From Isoetes taiwanensis (lineage: Eukaryota > Streptophyta > Lycopodiopsida > Isoetales > Isoetaceae), in the NCBI GenBank assembly GCA_021234155.1, contig JAJEKV010000091.1:1743501-1807500 (forward strand): a stretch of DNA of 64,000 bases. The letters run 5' to 3'. Positions within the stretch are counted from its first letter, which is position 1; every line of letters begins with the position of its first letter. Below the pieces are notes generated by a model. The model did no database searches, was not told where the DNA came from, and saw only the letters and a list, made by a program, of their open reading frames with translations. The translations under genes were made by a program, and so were the position numbers. This document shows, one piece after another, positions 1-10,845 of this stretch.

Positions 1-900
1 CAGATGCAGATGCGAAGGAAGGGAAGACACTAGATGTGAAGGAAGGAAAGACGCTAGTATTCTAGCCGAAGCAAGGAACGCAATGCAAGGACTTAGTAAA
101 GACCTAATTTATACATATTAGAGTTCGATCAAATTAAATAAAGTAGGCCGCTAAGGACACGTATTGAGGGAATCATTGTTTTTTGAGATTTTGTAGATTC
201 AAAATATAGAAGTAGTGATATCATATATACAAGTAGAGATCCATTGAAATGGAAGACTGTTTTTACACACACGTATTAACTACTTAATTTAACAAATTTA
301 AGTACAATGTATCACACCATGCAAAACCTTTACATGCATTTTAAAAGCAAATGACGAGTTTCACTTTGTGTGATCTTTGTATCATGCAATACATACTAAA
401 AATAAAAAATAAAAGACTTGAAATTGTGCATTTATTTCTAAAACTATTTTTCCATTACAAAATTAAATTATATACAAGCATTTGAAAAAATAAAACGGCT
501 CCTGTGACAGACCGAGGCGCCAGATGCTCGTGATTGGCAAGGGTAGGGAGAGCGAGAGCGGGCATGGCGAGCTCTTGCTGGTGGCCAAGCTATTGCCGGA
601 GGGCGCGAATGGTTTTGTTCTGCTCTTTTGGCAAGATTGTCTACCCGTCAACCACGTTCTTGCACTCTGCAAACTATCCTCCATTAGAGGTTTGGTGGAG
701 TCTATTAACGCCCTTGTAAGCCCTTCCCAAATTTGGATTTTAGTTGGTACCCGAACCTGCAGGTATGGGCAAAAAGCCCCCACGAACCTTAACCGAACCT
801 CAGCCCTGGAGCAACCGAACCTGGTAAACGTCATTATTACTTGTTGTTTTACTCATTACGCCTAAATCCCTCCTCCCCCCACCTTCTCACCGAACTGAAG
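1..900. other. AT-rich flank, no recognised gene
   Basis: I see no supported gene here. A GC-richer patch at about 510-820 gives overlapping ORFs on both strands (463-834 minus, 524-865 plus). Neither has a recognisable domain, and the reading frames look like by-products of local base composition. A short motif with ACCGAACCT recurs at about 750-825. Confidence 0.4.
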
Positions 901-953
901 CTACAAGGAGTAGCTTCGAGCGGGACACCTCAAGAATGCCTCAATTGGGCGCC

Positions 954-2018
954 AAAGCTTTGGAGGGCATTTCGAATTTAGTTTTGATGTCAATCCTCAC
1001 CCAAATCCGAAGGAATTCTCTAGTTTTCCTTCGTATTTTGGCAAAGAATTGCATCAATTTAGTCGCCGGACTGTGGAGCTCGGAAAGCGATCACGCGACT
1101 CTGAATTCGATCTATGGCAGAGGTAACTGTTCTATTAATTTCGGGCAATGACAATGAGTAATTCTTTTTTGAATATAGAAACTGAAAGGCCAATTCCGGG
1201 TGGAGGTGCCCAAGAACTGCTTGCCCTACAAAAATCAATATAATCGGAAGGAACAGGTCGATGAGAATGCTCTTCGAGCTTCTGGTGCAATGAATATTGA
1301 TCTTTGGGCGCGTGGGGAACTGTATCCCATCGATCCGATCACCAGAAGACATCCTGAATTTCATTCTCCATCGGGGCTTATTCATTTTGCCTATAAGGGT
1401 AATCAAGGTCTGCTTGGCTATTGCAATAATATTTCAAGTAATTCTGATGTGCATTTGAGAACAATGTACAATCAATTGTGTGGAGTGCATTGCAATATGG
1501 TAGCACACTGTAATTACCTCCAACAGTGTAACTATTTCTTAACCAACAGGTCTAAGAATACAGAAGAACTGCAAGCTTCCAATCAAAGGTTGCTTATGGA
1601 GGTGGAGTCACTTAAACAAGGATTGAAGAGATGCTCTGAGGACAATGACAAACTGGAGAGGAAGTTAAAAATACTGAAAATGACACCACTGGGCATGAGG
1701 GAGAGGAAAAAATAACTGAAGGCCCTAAGTATACTTGCCCCTAGTGGTGGGGGCTCTAGAAGAAGAATCCACGCTATTAAAAATCTTATGGATCCTACTA
1801 TGGCTGAAAAGAAGAAGAGAAAACCTTGTAATATGGCTAGTTTGTTGAAAAAGCTTGTCACTAAAGATGATGTTATAGATATGTTGAAGCTTCCTGGAGC
1901 TAACCATTTAAGAAAAGCTGTTGTTGAACAGGTGCTTACTGAATTGGGAAAGAGTCAAAGTGCTGATAGCATGCAAGAATTATGTGACAATGTGACATGG
2001 AACAAAGGTGAGAAGTGA
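954..2018 (+). pseudogene. Unrecognised coiled-coil protein frame with one in-frame stop
   Basis: One frame runs from about 1200 to 2018 and is interrupted only by a TAA at 1713-1715. The ORFs 1200-1715 and 1788-2018 are in the same frame, and the stretch between them is open. The protein has a cysteine/histidine-rich patch around 1470-1550 and a heptad-like coiled coil (ELQASNQRLLMEVESLKQ) around 1565-1680. It ends in a lysine-rich basic tail with a helical segment (KKLVTKDDVIDMLKLPG). A possible upstream exon at 954-1117 has GT at 1118 and an AG near 1177, but the joined frame is not clean. I do not recognise the family. It could be a host gene with a recent nonsense mutation or the end of a mobile-element ORF. 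Confidence 0.4.
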
Positions 2019-2149
2019 AAGCAAGCTGAAAGAATTTATAGCTACGAATCCAATAATGTTGAAGTATAATACCAAGAATGATGAAGAATAATACCAATAA
2101 TGCTGAAGTATTATACCATTCGGTGGTGGTAACAAAACGGGATCTGCGT

Positions 2150-2234
2150 ATTTCGCACCGTAGCCACGGTGCGAAATAGGCCCTTCAATAATTTGTAACT
2201 GAAGCGATTTCGCACCGTGGCTACGGTGCCGAAT
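2150..2234. repeat. Pair of CpG-rich palindromes forming a large hairpin
   Basis: Two palindromes built on TTTCGCACCGT and ACGGTGCGAAA (2150-2177 and 2207-2234) are mutually inverted. At least 20 bp can pair exactly around a roughly 30-nt centre that is itself partly self-complementary. The same motif recurs at 4321-4490 and 6184-6402, always outside coding frames. Confidence 0.8.
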
Positions 2235-2439
2235 ATGACCACAAATAGAACAATCACATGAAAAAATACAAGGAAAATGGTAGAAGATAATATTCAATTA
2301 CACTAAAAGTGTAAAATTGCCAAGATAATACATGATAGGATAAGGATGTTACTTAATTACACGAAAATCACTTGCTTATATACTTAATTTCTATGAAAAT
2401 CTTTATACCAGTTTATACACATATTCCAATGGAGTATCT

Positions 2440-3032
2440 TTACCTGTGATATGTACGTATTATGTACTGTGTGCTATGTAGCCATAGGTCACGTGTATCC
2501 CAAGGAATTGTATCCCACTCGGGGAATTTAGACAGTAACCACAGGATGTTGAAGTCAAGGGAACGGAATAGGAGCTTACCAATATCCACAAACGATTTGT
2601 AATGGAAGTCGTAAAGTTCAATGAGGATATAAATCCTATTCTTCTCACTAGTAGGAATGACCAGAGGCACATACTGATCCAGAGAGTAGGCCATGAAACC
2701 ATGGAAAAGCATGTCCTTCAACTGTTCTAGCCTATCTTCTAAATTTGAGGGGGGTTGTCCCAAAGCACTTAGAGTGAACCTTGCTTGACTCGAATTGATC
2801 TCCTCCAGTGGAGGAGATGACGAGTATAGCGATCGATAATGAAGTTGATCAGCTGCCTTGCAAGCTCTGTGGTTGGACCGTGACGCCATCGATGCTCCCA
2901 AAAGTTGCTAAAAAATTCATCAAAAGTGCACGTATTTCTGCCGCATGCTTGCAGGTATTCCGGATCAGCCCAGCGAGGATGTTCTTGCAAAGTTACCATT
3001 TGCAAGAAATTAGTGGAGCAGACAAGAAACAA
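2440..3032 (-). pseudogene. Unrecognised minus-strand reading frames
   Basis: Two overlapping minus-strand frames (2769-3032 and 2440-2901) give protein-like sequence. One has many aromatic residues and short charged blocks (WADPEYLQACG; PLVIPTSEKNRIYILIEL). They may be one coding region broken by a frameshift near 2870. They lie in the same orientation as the acidic-protein gene at 4591-6070 and between two palindrome blocks. No known domain is apparent. Confidence 0.25.
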
Positions 3033-3170
3033 CTAGTGGAGCAGACAGGGAGGCAAGGAGCAGACAAGAGGCGGACAAGAGGGGGAAAGAGGCAAAGAAG
3101 CAGACAAGAAGCAGACAAGAGGCAAGGAGCAAATAAGAAGCAGACAAGAGGGGGAAATTGGCAAAGACAA
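3012..3170 (+). repeat. Purine-rich imperfect tandem repeat
   Basis: The plus strand is a run of imperfect units of the AGCAGACAAGA / GGCAAGGAGC type over about 150 bp. The open frame through it (2808-3173) encodes low-complexity K/R/Q/G sequence and is probably not a gene. Confidence 0.7.
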
Positions 3171-3411
3171 TGAAGGCATAGATGCCTATTTAAAGAGAAA
3201 TCAGGTATATATGCTATATACGTACATTATATTGGTGTGAATTATTGGTGTTCATTGCCATTATACGAGTACCATACAAGTATGTATATAATCCAATAAT
3301 TTCTATGTATATACCATCAATAATTTTGGTGGGTACATACCATCAATAATTTTGGTGGGTATAAATATACATCAAATTGCCGAGTGCAGCAACATTGGCC
3401 TCCATCTAGCC

Positions 3412-3660
3412 ATGTGGTCTCATTCTGGTCCTGAACGTGATTCCATTACCTGCAAGATGAATCACGAAAACTTCAAGCAGTGTCGCGAGCGAGAAATACC
3501 CATGGAAGACTGGATGACCACTGCCGCTCTCAATCCTCGCTATTATCCTGATCCCTTCGATGTTATCATCCATCTAATATGGAATAGAGAGCATCAAATG
3601 TACATGATAGAAAAGATCACTGGGGTGCCTGGTGACAATGACTCAGAAGAGTCCCCCTAA
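3412..3660 (+). CDS. Small protein, tandem paralogue 1
   Basis: An 82-codon frame starts at ATG 3412, with a TATA-like TATAAATATAC about 55 bp upstream (3359). It aligns along most of its length with the next ORF (3836-4105). Shared features are DSITC-M near the start, a cysteine about 14 residues later, REIP/RGIP followed by a D/W pair, then VIIHL/VVIHL, a basic R-H-MY/VYEI block and an acidic end. The product is unrecognised. Conservation of the frame between two copies that differ strongly in DNA argues for coding. The conserved C, H and W residues hint at a small structured domain. Confidence 0.5.
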   Translation: MWSHSGPERDSITCKMNHENFKQCREREIPMEDWMTTAALNPRYYPDPFDVIIHLIWNREHQMYMIEKITGVPGDNDSEESP

Positions 3661-3835
3661 ATCAATACTTGTCATCTGGATCATATTGTCAATACTTATT
3701 TGAAGAGTTCATGATCGTGTATTTTGTACATTATGCTCGTATATATAACCAATAATGCTGCTACAGTGCATGTCAATAATTTTGTTCGATATAAGTACAG
3801 CTCCATTCATTCAATGGAGAAGGCATCCATTTGCT

Positions 3836-4105
3836 ATGTCTCGGCCTGGTTATTCTTATTACAGGGGGTCTACCTTGCCTATAGACTCCATTACTTGCAC
3901 TATGAAATATAATGATCTTTATAGATGTTCTCAGAGGGGTATCCCCCTTGATCCCTGGCTGGAAGGAGTAGCAGAGGGTCGAAATCATTCTTCCAACGGG
4001 GTTTATCATGTTGTTATCCACCTTCATCGGGTTCCAGAGCGTCACGTCTATGAGATTAATCGCATCACTCAACTACCTGCTCATGATGATCCCGATTGCG
4101 AATGA
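3836..4105 (+). CDS. Small protein, tandem paralogue 2
   Basis: An 89-codon frame from ATG 3836. It is homologous to the frame at 3412-3660 and has the same spacing of DSITC, the second cysteine, GIPLDPW and VVIHL. The region upstream also resembles that of copy 1 (both contain CAATAATTTTG), so the duplication unit was about 430 bp and included the promoter side. It ends with DDPDCE before the TGA. No known family recognised. It lies between two blocks of CACGGTGCGAAA palindromes. Confidence 0.5.
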   Translation: MSRPGYSYYRGSTLPIDSITCTMKYNDLYRCSQRGIPLDPWLEGVAEGRNHSSNGVYHVVIHLHRVPERHVYEINRITQLPAHDDPDCE

Positions 4106-4320
4106 TCTTCTGCATTTATGTATGCTATGCCTCTTATATGAGTTCTAAATTCTGTTACTAGAATATTTCAGACATTCGCTAGTTATAAGTATGTAACCAT
4201 AAGAGATAGATACATATGATCCATCTATTTACCGCACATTTTCAATTTGAAAAGCTCTTGGTCATTTTCCTTACATGTAGATTCTAAATTCAGATAAGCA
4301 TTCTCTTCGCAGTGTGTGTA

Positions 4321-4490
4321 GTCACGGTGCGAAATTGCACACTCCAAAAACGTTGGAACTGCTATCACGGTGCGAAATAGACCTTCCCACAGAATGTGGA
4401 ATAGTCATTTTCGCACCGTGGCCACGGTGCGAATATTGGTTAGTTGTAAGCACAGACAACACGGTCTTCGCACCGTGGCCACGGTGCAAG
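4321..4490. repeat. CACGGTGCGAAA palindrome/hairpin block
   Basis: At least four copies of the core occur, in both orientations. One hairpin (about 4361-4423) has outer arms CACGGTGCGAAA and TTTTCGCACCGTG. Its inner arms CCCACA and TGTGGAA close a GAA triloop. A second (about 4415-4490) uses the next pair of palindromes around GTTGT...ACAAC. The block separates the small plus-strand paralogues from the 3' end of the minus-strand acidic-protein gene. Confidence 0.8.
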
Positions 4491-4590
4491 TAAAATAGAA
4501 GCGTAAAACAAATTAAAATGAAACTGAAGTTTATGTTCGATATAACAAGAATAGAGATTTCAAACAAGTCTTTGCATTAATTGACAATGG

Positions 4591-6070
4591 TTACAACTTC
4601 ATTTTCTTAGAAACATGTAAGTCATCGGACATCGACTTCTTCCAATTCGGACTCCTCGCACCAGCATCCAACAGTACATAAGGCGAGGAATCTGGGGGCT
4701 CCCTCTCTTCCCAAGTCAGTCGAATTGTAGCCTTATCCACGCCGGACAAGGCCAATGCAGCTCTACTGGCAGCCATAGAATACATACCAAAGCCACCAAA
4801 AATATGCGTGGCGATATCTCTCCTAACAACCACTACTCGATCAGAATTGGCAGATAATGGGATGTGATTACCAATCAACGAGAGGGCCTTGAGTTTCAAG
4901 ACCTCTTCTGGTCCATATGGGCTGTACTTAGAATGGAACACAACGATCTCTCCCTTATAAAGGTAGCCCATATAGTGGGCGATACTTGCATCTCTGCCAA
5001 GGGTAACTCTGTCATGTCTGGCGCAAAAATCGTCCACAAAAATCTCCTGCGCAATAAACAATCGTTCTTAGGCACTTAACAAAATAAGCAAACTTATGGT
5101 AGCTTACCTCCACTTCATCAGATGCAATAACCCCTTTGGTAGAAATGTTGATGGACGACCTTGAAGAGCTTGATTCGCTCTTTGATACTTATTTTGCACT
5201 ATCTTTTTTAGCTTCTGATGTACTCGCCATCTCCAGAACTCTATCAAAAGCATTCTCAGGAGCTATTGAAGTTCCATCATAGGTTAAGAGATCGTGCAGG
5301 TCCCTAGGCACTTCCGGCTCGAAGTCAATGAAGTCGTCTAGACCAACAACGAAAGCATAGATTTGTCCAAGGACCTCATCTTCCCTCAAACCAGTAATGG
5401 AAGATATATCGTGGAGAAGAAGATAGTCCTTCCCTCCTATGTTAATTGGCAAGGCTTCCGTGACACCCCATCTATCAAGATTCTCTTCATGCTCGTCTAC
5501 GTCTTCATCCTCGTCCTCGTCGAGCTTTTCCACCAGTTCCTGCTCTTTCTCTGCATCAAATACCTCCTCTACAGGTGACTGAGGTTCTGCAATAGCCTTC
5601 ACCTGTGGTTCTTCTCTATCTGTTGGTGGAACCGTATATATCATGTAAGTAGCAAATATGATGTCAACTGGATATAAATTATCCTTCCCATCCTTCTCAC
5701 ATAAGTCGGCTGGCAGTCTCTTGAACGACCTTCGAACCTTATCTTGGTCACCTTTGGGAAAAAGCTTCAGAAAGGACTTTAGACTCAATACAATCTTCCC
5801 AGTCGAGGGAGAAGGACGCGCTTCAGTTTCTGCCACGGCCATGAAACTCTGAATGTATTGACCATACACGTCAATGTGTTTTTTAGCCTCAGAGATTATA
5901 TCTACCGTTAGGCAGAAGTTATTGTAGACTACAGTGGCGTCTACCGGGTTTTCAGGCTGTTGAGCGAACTCATCTGGGTGTGACAGCCGATACTCTGCTT
6001 CCTTCCTGAAGATCTGGTCATACCATGCCTGGAACTGTTCCCAAGCTTTCTCTGACCTGCCGTTTGACAT
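4591..6070 (-). pseudogene. Acidic accessory protein, spliced relative of the retrotransposon ORF at 16-17.6 kb
   Basis: Exon 1 is 6070-5108 and exon 2 is 5046-4591, joined across a 61-nt intron (GAG|GTAAGC ... TTGCGCAG|GAG) that keeps frame. A TAA at 5189-5191 interrupts exon 1 near its end, so this copy is probably broken. It starts at ATG 6070 (MSNGRSEKAW). Residues about 1-150 form an N-terminal helical region. An acidic tract follows (DEDEDEDVDEHEEN), then a block with GKDYLLLHDI. The second exon has YLYKGEIVVFHSKYSPYG. All of these align in the same order with the chromovirus protein at 16038-17565 (acidic tract, GEEYLLLSDI, DGRIAVIHRKFSPQG). Function unknown; acidic tracts are typical of histone-binding proteins, but that is inference. 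Palindrome blocks flank both ends. Confidence 0.65.
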
Positions 6071-6183
6071 TGCGGAATTGTAGCGCCTCCTTTAGTGCAA
6101 TAAAAAACCTGATCGCCTAAAAGTAAGTGCCTGCGAGCTCAGGGCGCGAAACTGAAATGTCTTAAGTGTCCTGATGAAATATA

Positions 6184-6402
6184 TGCGCATCCGCGTGCTA
6201 CGGTCGCGAAAACAAATATAAACGCCAAAGACAACAATAAGGTATTAGCACCATGGCCCGCGGTCGCGATATTTTGGTCGAAAAAGAAGGCCAAATTTAT
6301 GTTAATCGCAAAAACATACTACACCGTGGCCACGGTGCGAAACTACAACACACGACTACCACGAACTCCACATGTTTTACGCCGCGGTGGCCCGCGGTGC
6401 TA
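6184..6402. repeat. Diverged CpG-rich palindrome block
   Basis: Four or five variants of the GCACCGTGGCCACGGTGC palindrome occur, including GCGTGCTACGGTCGCG (6192), CCATGGCCCGCGGTCGCG (6251), CACCGTGGCCACGGTG (6322) and GCCGCGGTGGCCCGCGGTGC (6381). They lie just upstream of the ATG of the minus-strand gene at 6070. They have diverged but kept dyad symmetry. Confidence 0.7.
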
Positions 6403-6433
6403 ACTTTGCAAAAGGATATAAGTTATTGGCAAA

Positions 6434-6470
6434 CAACACTGGGATTTGAACCCAGTAACACCATTGTTAT
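6434..6470 (-). other. tRNA T-arm-like sequence
   Basis: Read on the minus strand, the sequence holds ACTGGGTTCAAATCCCAGT, a perfect 7-bp T-arm-like stem around TTCAAAT, as in a tRNA 3' half or a tRNA-derived SINE. No D-arm or anticodon arm can be placed next to it, so this is a fragment at best. Confidence 0.35.
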
Positions 6471-6479
6471 TTATTTGTT

Positions 6480-8475
6480 TAACTGCTTTCACTTAAAGAA
6501 AGTACAACAGGAGGCATACAGAGCTTTGTTGTATACAACTCTTCCCTACGTTTTCCTACCTTGACACCATCCACCAAAAAATGGAAGACGTTTAAGTCAC
6601 ATTCTGATTCCAAAATAATTCGTACATCAAATAAAGACCATGCTTCTTCGACTTTTAAGGTTTTAAACAATTGACCACTTTTGAAGATAGCAATGTCAAT
6701 GACCCATGAGAATGGGTACCATCGGCATCGCCTTTGTTCCACTTTGGAACCCACGCCCATCTGCTCCCTTCTTTTACTTCCCTCCATCTTCTGTATTTGA
6801 AGGTAATGTAAACTGTTTGCTTTCGAATACAATACCTGATTCGAACGCTTTCTTTCTTTATCCTGCATTGTACCTTCTCAACTCCTTCATGCAGACGGGA
6901 TGACCATTTATCACATAAAATGTCATCTAGAAACAACTGACAATCACTTACAGTAAACATTTTTGAAGTCTTCTTGACATTCTCGACATTCTTAAACAAC
7001 GTAATAAACATATCGATGGGTACATTTACTTTCACGTGTCCACAGACTCCACCTTTCTCCTTCAAAGCACTGAAAATTTCCTGTGACAATTTCAGCTTGG
7101 CAAGAAACAGAGAACTGGAATCCATTGGGCAGGAACTAAGCTGTGATAATGGGGGCAATGGTTGTCCACAATTTTGCCTTTCCGAGGATAATACTCATAT
7201 TTTAAGAACCAAATCCCCCTTTCCCGCAGCTGCACTTCTATTTGACCTTCAAAAAGTAAGGACCCAATATCATAATAGAAAGCACGGAAGATGCTTGTGA
7301 TAGAACTCGATGGTTCCAGGTCCAGCACATCGGAAATACAGAGCCCTGAGATACCAGAAACCCAATTAGTTGAAACTCACAATATAATGAAACTCACAAT
7401 TAGCACAGATATAATGAAACTCACAATTAGCACGAAGCTCAGGGAAATTACGTCGAGATCTTATCTTTTCTTTTCTCATGTCTGTCGGTGTGTATAGGTG
7501 TCTGACCTTGATATATACTTCCCCTCTCACCTCGAACCCGACAACAATAGCCTTCCAATGGCTTGAAATAACATTTCTCCTGCCTTTGATCACCCGGTGA
7601 GGACCTCTGAGTGGCGGTCGGATTGTAATGAAGCTCCCAAGAAATATATTGAAGCAGCCGAAATCGTTCTCAGCTGTGACAGAGGTAATCGCCATCTGAA
7701 ATGAACCGGCAAATTAATTAGATCAAACAGTCTGAATCAGATGAGCTCGCAGAACTAGAAGGATTGAAAGCATTAGCAAACCCGGATGGAGAGGCTAAAA
7801 AGACGGGGGAAGGGAGCCGCTGAGGGGGGAGGTACTTATAGACACCCCAACATTTGGGCGTAATTCAGGGCAGGAATAATTTGTAATTATTGCTTCCCCA
7901 ATCGAACCTCCGTAGGCGGTGGTAGGTCGATAATGCCGAACCTATACCTTGACAACACCGGCATGGGAAGGCGTGCATGGATGAAGAAAAGCCTACCCCC
8001 CCTCCCATTCTCATTGGCCACGCGATTTCCATGCTGGCATCGAGGTTGGGACAATAAGTGATCCCAAAAAAACTCTAATGCCACTCATCGAGTTGGGCGT
8101 GGCCGCCTCGCCCGCTTCGAATGCGTCCCTAAGCCTGTCTTGGAGGTTAAACCTTGTTGCGTGCAATTCGCAGTCTATTGCAGCTTGTTGTTTGTCTGGC
8201 ACTTGAATCACCTCCTTATAAAAGATAGCCTTGTCCTGCCCCGCAACAACTTCGCGATGTCTTCATCATTCTTCTCTTTCAGGAGTCGAATCTACTCCTC
8301 CGCTTGTGCACAGATGGAGGCCGTTGGAAAAGAGTGAGAAAAAGCGTAAGACTGAATTAAATAGCATTGGTGGGTAAAGGAAAGTGGAAGGACGGGAGAT
8401 GGCAAATATGAAAGAGACGATAGCAAGCAATGCTTTATATAGAAACCACAGATACGTTGAATGTACGACGACCAT
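6480..8475 (-). pseudogene. Decayed unknown locus, copy A
   Basis: A string of minus-strand reading frames (7695-7366, 7328-7092, 7158-6655, 6868-6479, and pieces at 8211-8011) is broken by frameshifts or introns. The segment at about 7335-7160 encodes SSIT-I, YYDIGSLLFEG, VQLRERGIWF and YEYY. These match the frame at 23655-23440 motif by motif (ESIT-I, YHIDIGLVLFQG, VTLRGMGIWF, HDYS). The two loci are therefore diverged copies of one unrecognised gene. The chromovirus at 8508-21897 lies between them. The part at 7.9-8.4 kb has helical, charged sequence (KQQAAIDCELHATRF). Exact exon limits cannot be set. Confidence 0.4.
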
Positions 8476-8502
8476 TACCGATAAAGAACCCTATGAAGCA
8501 GC

Positions 8503-8507
8503 TTAAT
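8503..8507. other. Target-site duplication, left (TTAAT)
   Basis: TTAAT directly precedes the TG of the left LTR and is repeated exactly at 21898-21902 after the CA of the right LTR. This fixes the element borders and shows that the two LTRs belong to one insertion. Confidence 0.92.
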
Positions 8508-10085
8508 TGTGACGTCCCCTACTCGTATACGGTGCACTCACCGTATGCAAACAGGAGTTCATCCCCCATACCAGCTCCATGCTGATACAGGGCCCTCCAC
8601 ATATCACTGTGACCGTACTGGGTCCCCAGTGGGAAGAGTGAAGGGGTCATTTTACCCCGTCTCCCTCAGGGCCTACCTAGCTGCGGAAGCGTAAATATAC
8701 ATGTCAGTAAACAATATCATCACATATCCACCTCGAAGGGTGGTACATCAACATCTGCATAGACAAAGATCAGCACAATACATATGGGAAAACCTATCCA
8801 AGGCTCAGACTCAAGGGATGACTGACGGCTTGGGTCTCCAGAGTTCACTGCAGACAGAATTCATGGCAATGGATTTGGCTGGCATAAGAACATGGCATAG
8901 GGTTGTCCACTCCATCCGCCCCTCCTGTGCACACTTTGCAGAGTAGGCTGAAAAGTGTTGGGACCTGACTGTAGCCCGCCGGATGCATAGCCAAAGGGGC
9001 TATTCCTGGGTTGCATCTCCCCAGTTCCGATGGGGCAGGTAGGGATCACTCCCACCAGAGGTCTCCATGCTGACTCAAGGTGACTAGAGGGCCACTGCCC
9101 TTATTCGACTTAACCCACTGGAAAGTGAACACCACTCCACGGGTGTCGAGCCCATGCCTTACCCGCACTCAGTGGTAAGCCATTAGACCTAGTCACAATG
9201 ATCCCCGGTAGGCCTTACACACCGAGGGGATCGCTTCAAGAGTCGAACAACGAACCTCCTTCTTAGCCAGTCTGGCCCCTTCACCCACAACCAGGTGTGG
9301 TTCTTGTACACAGGCCGAATCTACAGTGTGCTAGAGAGGCTAACTAGGAGCATCAACTACTAGGCTTGAGGTCTCTACCCCCCTTCCCAATACAAGGAGT
9401 TCACAGAGATACATCATCCATATACATCACAGAAGAACTAAAGAACTAGATCTAATCTATATCATAGGGTTAGGTTCTTTAGTTAGAGTCTGGTATCTGG
9501 AGATCTAAGTGGCTACTATGGGCAATTTAATAGGCTAAACCTACTGATTTAATGGCTGGAAGACGGTTTAGGCTATTAAATTGACTAAATACCTGATCCT
9601 TGGCTCGCTCCTCCTGCTCTGAGTTCGACCATCCTGTTGAACTGCTTGAATCAAGGAAAACTAATGGTGCAATTCGCTCAAACAGAGTCTGGGAGGCGGT
9701 TTTGACTCCTGGAGCAGCCAAAACAGAGCTCTAGAACCCTATGGACGAAAATGGCAAGTTAGGGTTTCCTCCTACCTAAATAGACAAGGGGTTAGGGCTA
9801 GGGTTTCCAATTATCCCTTTAGGCATGTGGGATAATTAGGAATGGCCCACTTGCCTTTAATGGCTAGGTGGCATAAATGTATCCACATGGAAAGGTGTGC
9901 ACCTTAATAAATGTGCACATTGGTAAATGTGCACATTAATAAATGCACATACACATACCTTGCAAGTTGCCCCCTAGGGGCTACCCACTGGCTACGCGTC
10001 AAGTACCGCGTCGGTCCGTGTGGGTGTACGCGATTTGTGGCAAAGATGGTGGGGACCGTGATATCTTTGTCTTTGGAACGTCACA
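8508..10085 (-). repeat. 3' LTR of the H3-carrying chromovirus
   Basis: A 1578-bp LTR nearly identical to 20332-21897 over most of its length. The exception is the last ~100 bp before ACGTCACA (about 9975-10077), which differ strongly, and a short extra segment near 9880-9900. In element sense that divergent part is the start of U3. On the minus strand it holds two AAACCCTA telo-box motifs (9760-9767, 9799-9806). Confidence 0.93.
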
Positions 10086-10098
10086 TTCTCCCCACCTT
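10086..10098 (-). other. Polypurine tract
   Basis: On the minus strand AAGGTGGGGAGAA directly precedes the TG of the 3' LTR, the expected place and composition for the plus-strand primer of an LTR element. A second similar tract (CCAAGGTGGGGAGA) lies nearby at about 10127-10140. Confidence 0.8.
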
Positions 10099-10845
10099 GA
10101 AATGATGTTGTCCGCAGCATCGTGGGTCTCCCCACCTTGGAATCTTCCTAACCTGCAATCAACCTGATGCATACAATATACTACTATAATACTTACACAT
10201 TTATTAAGATTACCTTAAGGTAATATTTTTAAATCATTATTACGCCATTATTTATGAATTAACTTATCAATTCATAACATCATTAAACAAGTTACTCAAT
10301 AATTTACTTATCACGACAATTTAGTTTATCAAAATTTTAATATTCCATATATATACTTAACGTTCGAGGTACTCTTCATTCCTTGCAACACATTCCGACA
10401 AAATTTGTGTTGCAAGTCTTCGTAGCTCGACCTCCTTGCCCTCCGGAGCTCTTTATTGGCCTGCAAGTCGACACTACGTTAGTACCATTTTAATTATTAA
10501 TAAAATTTTTGGTTATATGGTGACCACCCCACCTATCTACATGAATGCATGGCTAATCTCCCGGCATAGGAAGAGGATGCTTCTTCCATCGTGGCTGTGG
10601 AGACAGCGCCCTATCATGCCTGTATGCCGCTCATGCCTACACCTTTAGTTGCCCAGCGTGGAGGATAGGGTCCTTCCCGTATATGGGGCGTGAAGGACAG
10701 ATTCCTTCTATTAATGCATATATGGGACTAGAGGTGCCTTTCCTATCAATGCATTCCTCAATGACCTCCTTTCTCTCGAGGTCATCTACTTCCGTGGGAC
10801 AGAAGTAGACTTTCTAATCTACCTTCCACTCGTCCAAGCGGAAAT
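10099..10845 (-). other. 3' untranslated region of the chromovirus
   Basis: About 750 bp between the chromodomain end and the polypurine tract. No reading frame of note. It contains AT-rich stretches and repeated CATGCC / ATGC words. Confidence 0.6.

Noticed and set aside
463-865. Overlapping ORFs on both strands
   Set aside because: GC-rich patch; neither translation has recognisable motifs or a sensible start context.
2150-6402. CRISPR-like array
   Set aside because: Repeats are palindromic, unevenly spaced and variable, without uniform spacers, and the DNA is a eukaryotic nuclear genome.
8700-9055. ORFs of 64-81 codons repeated at 20525-20879
   Set aside because: They are duplicated because they lie in the two LTRs; no protein features.
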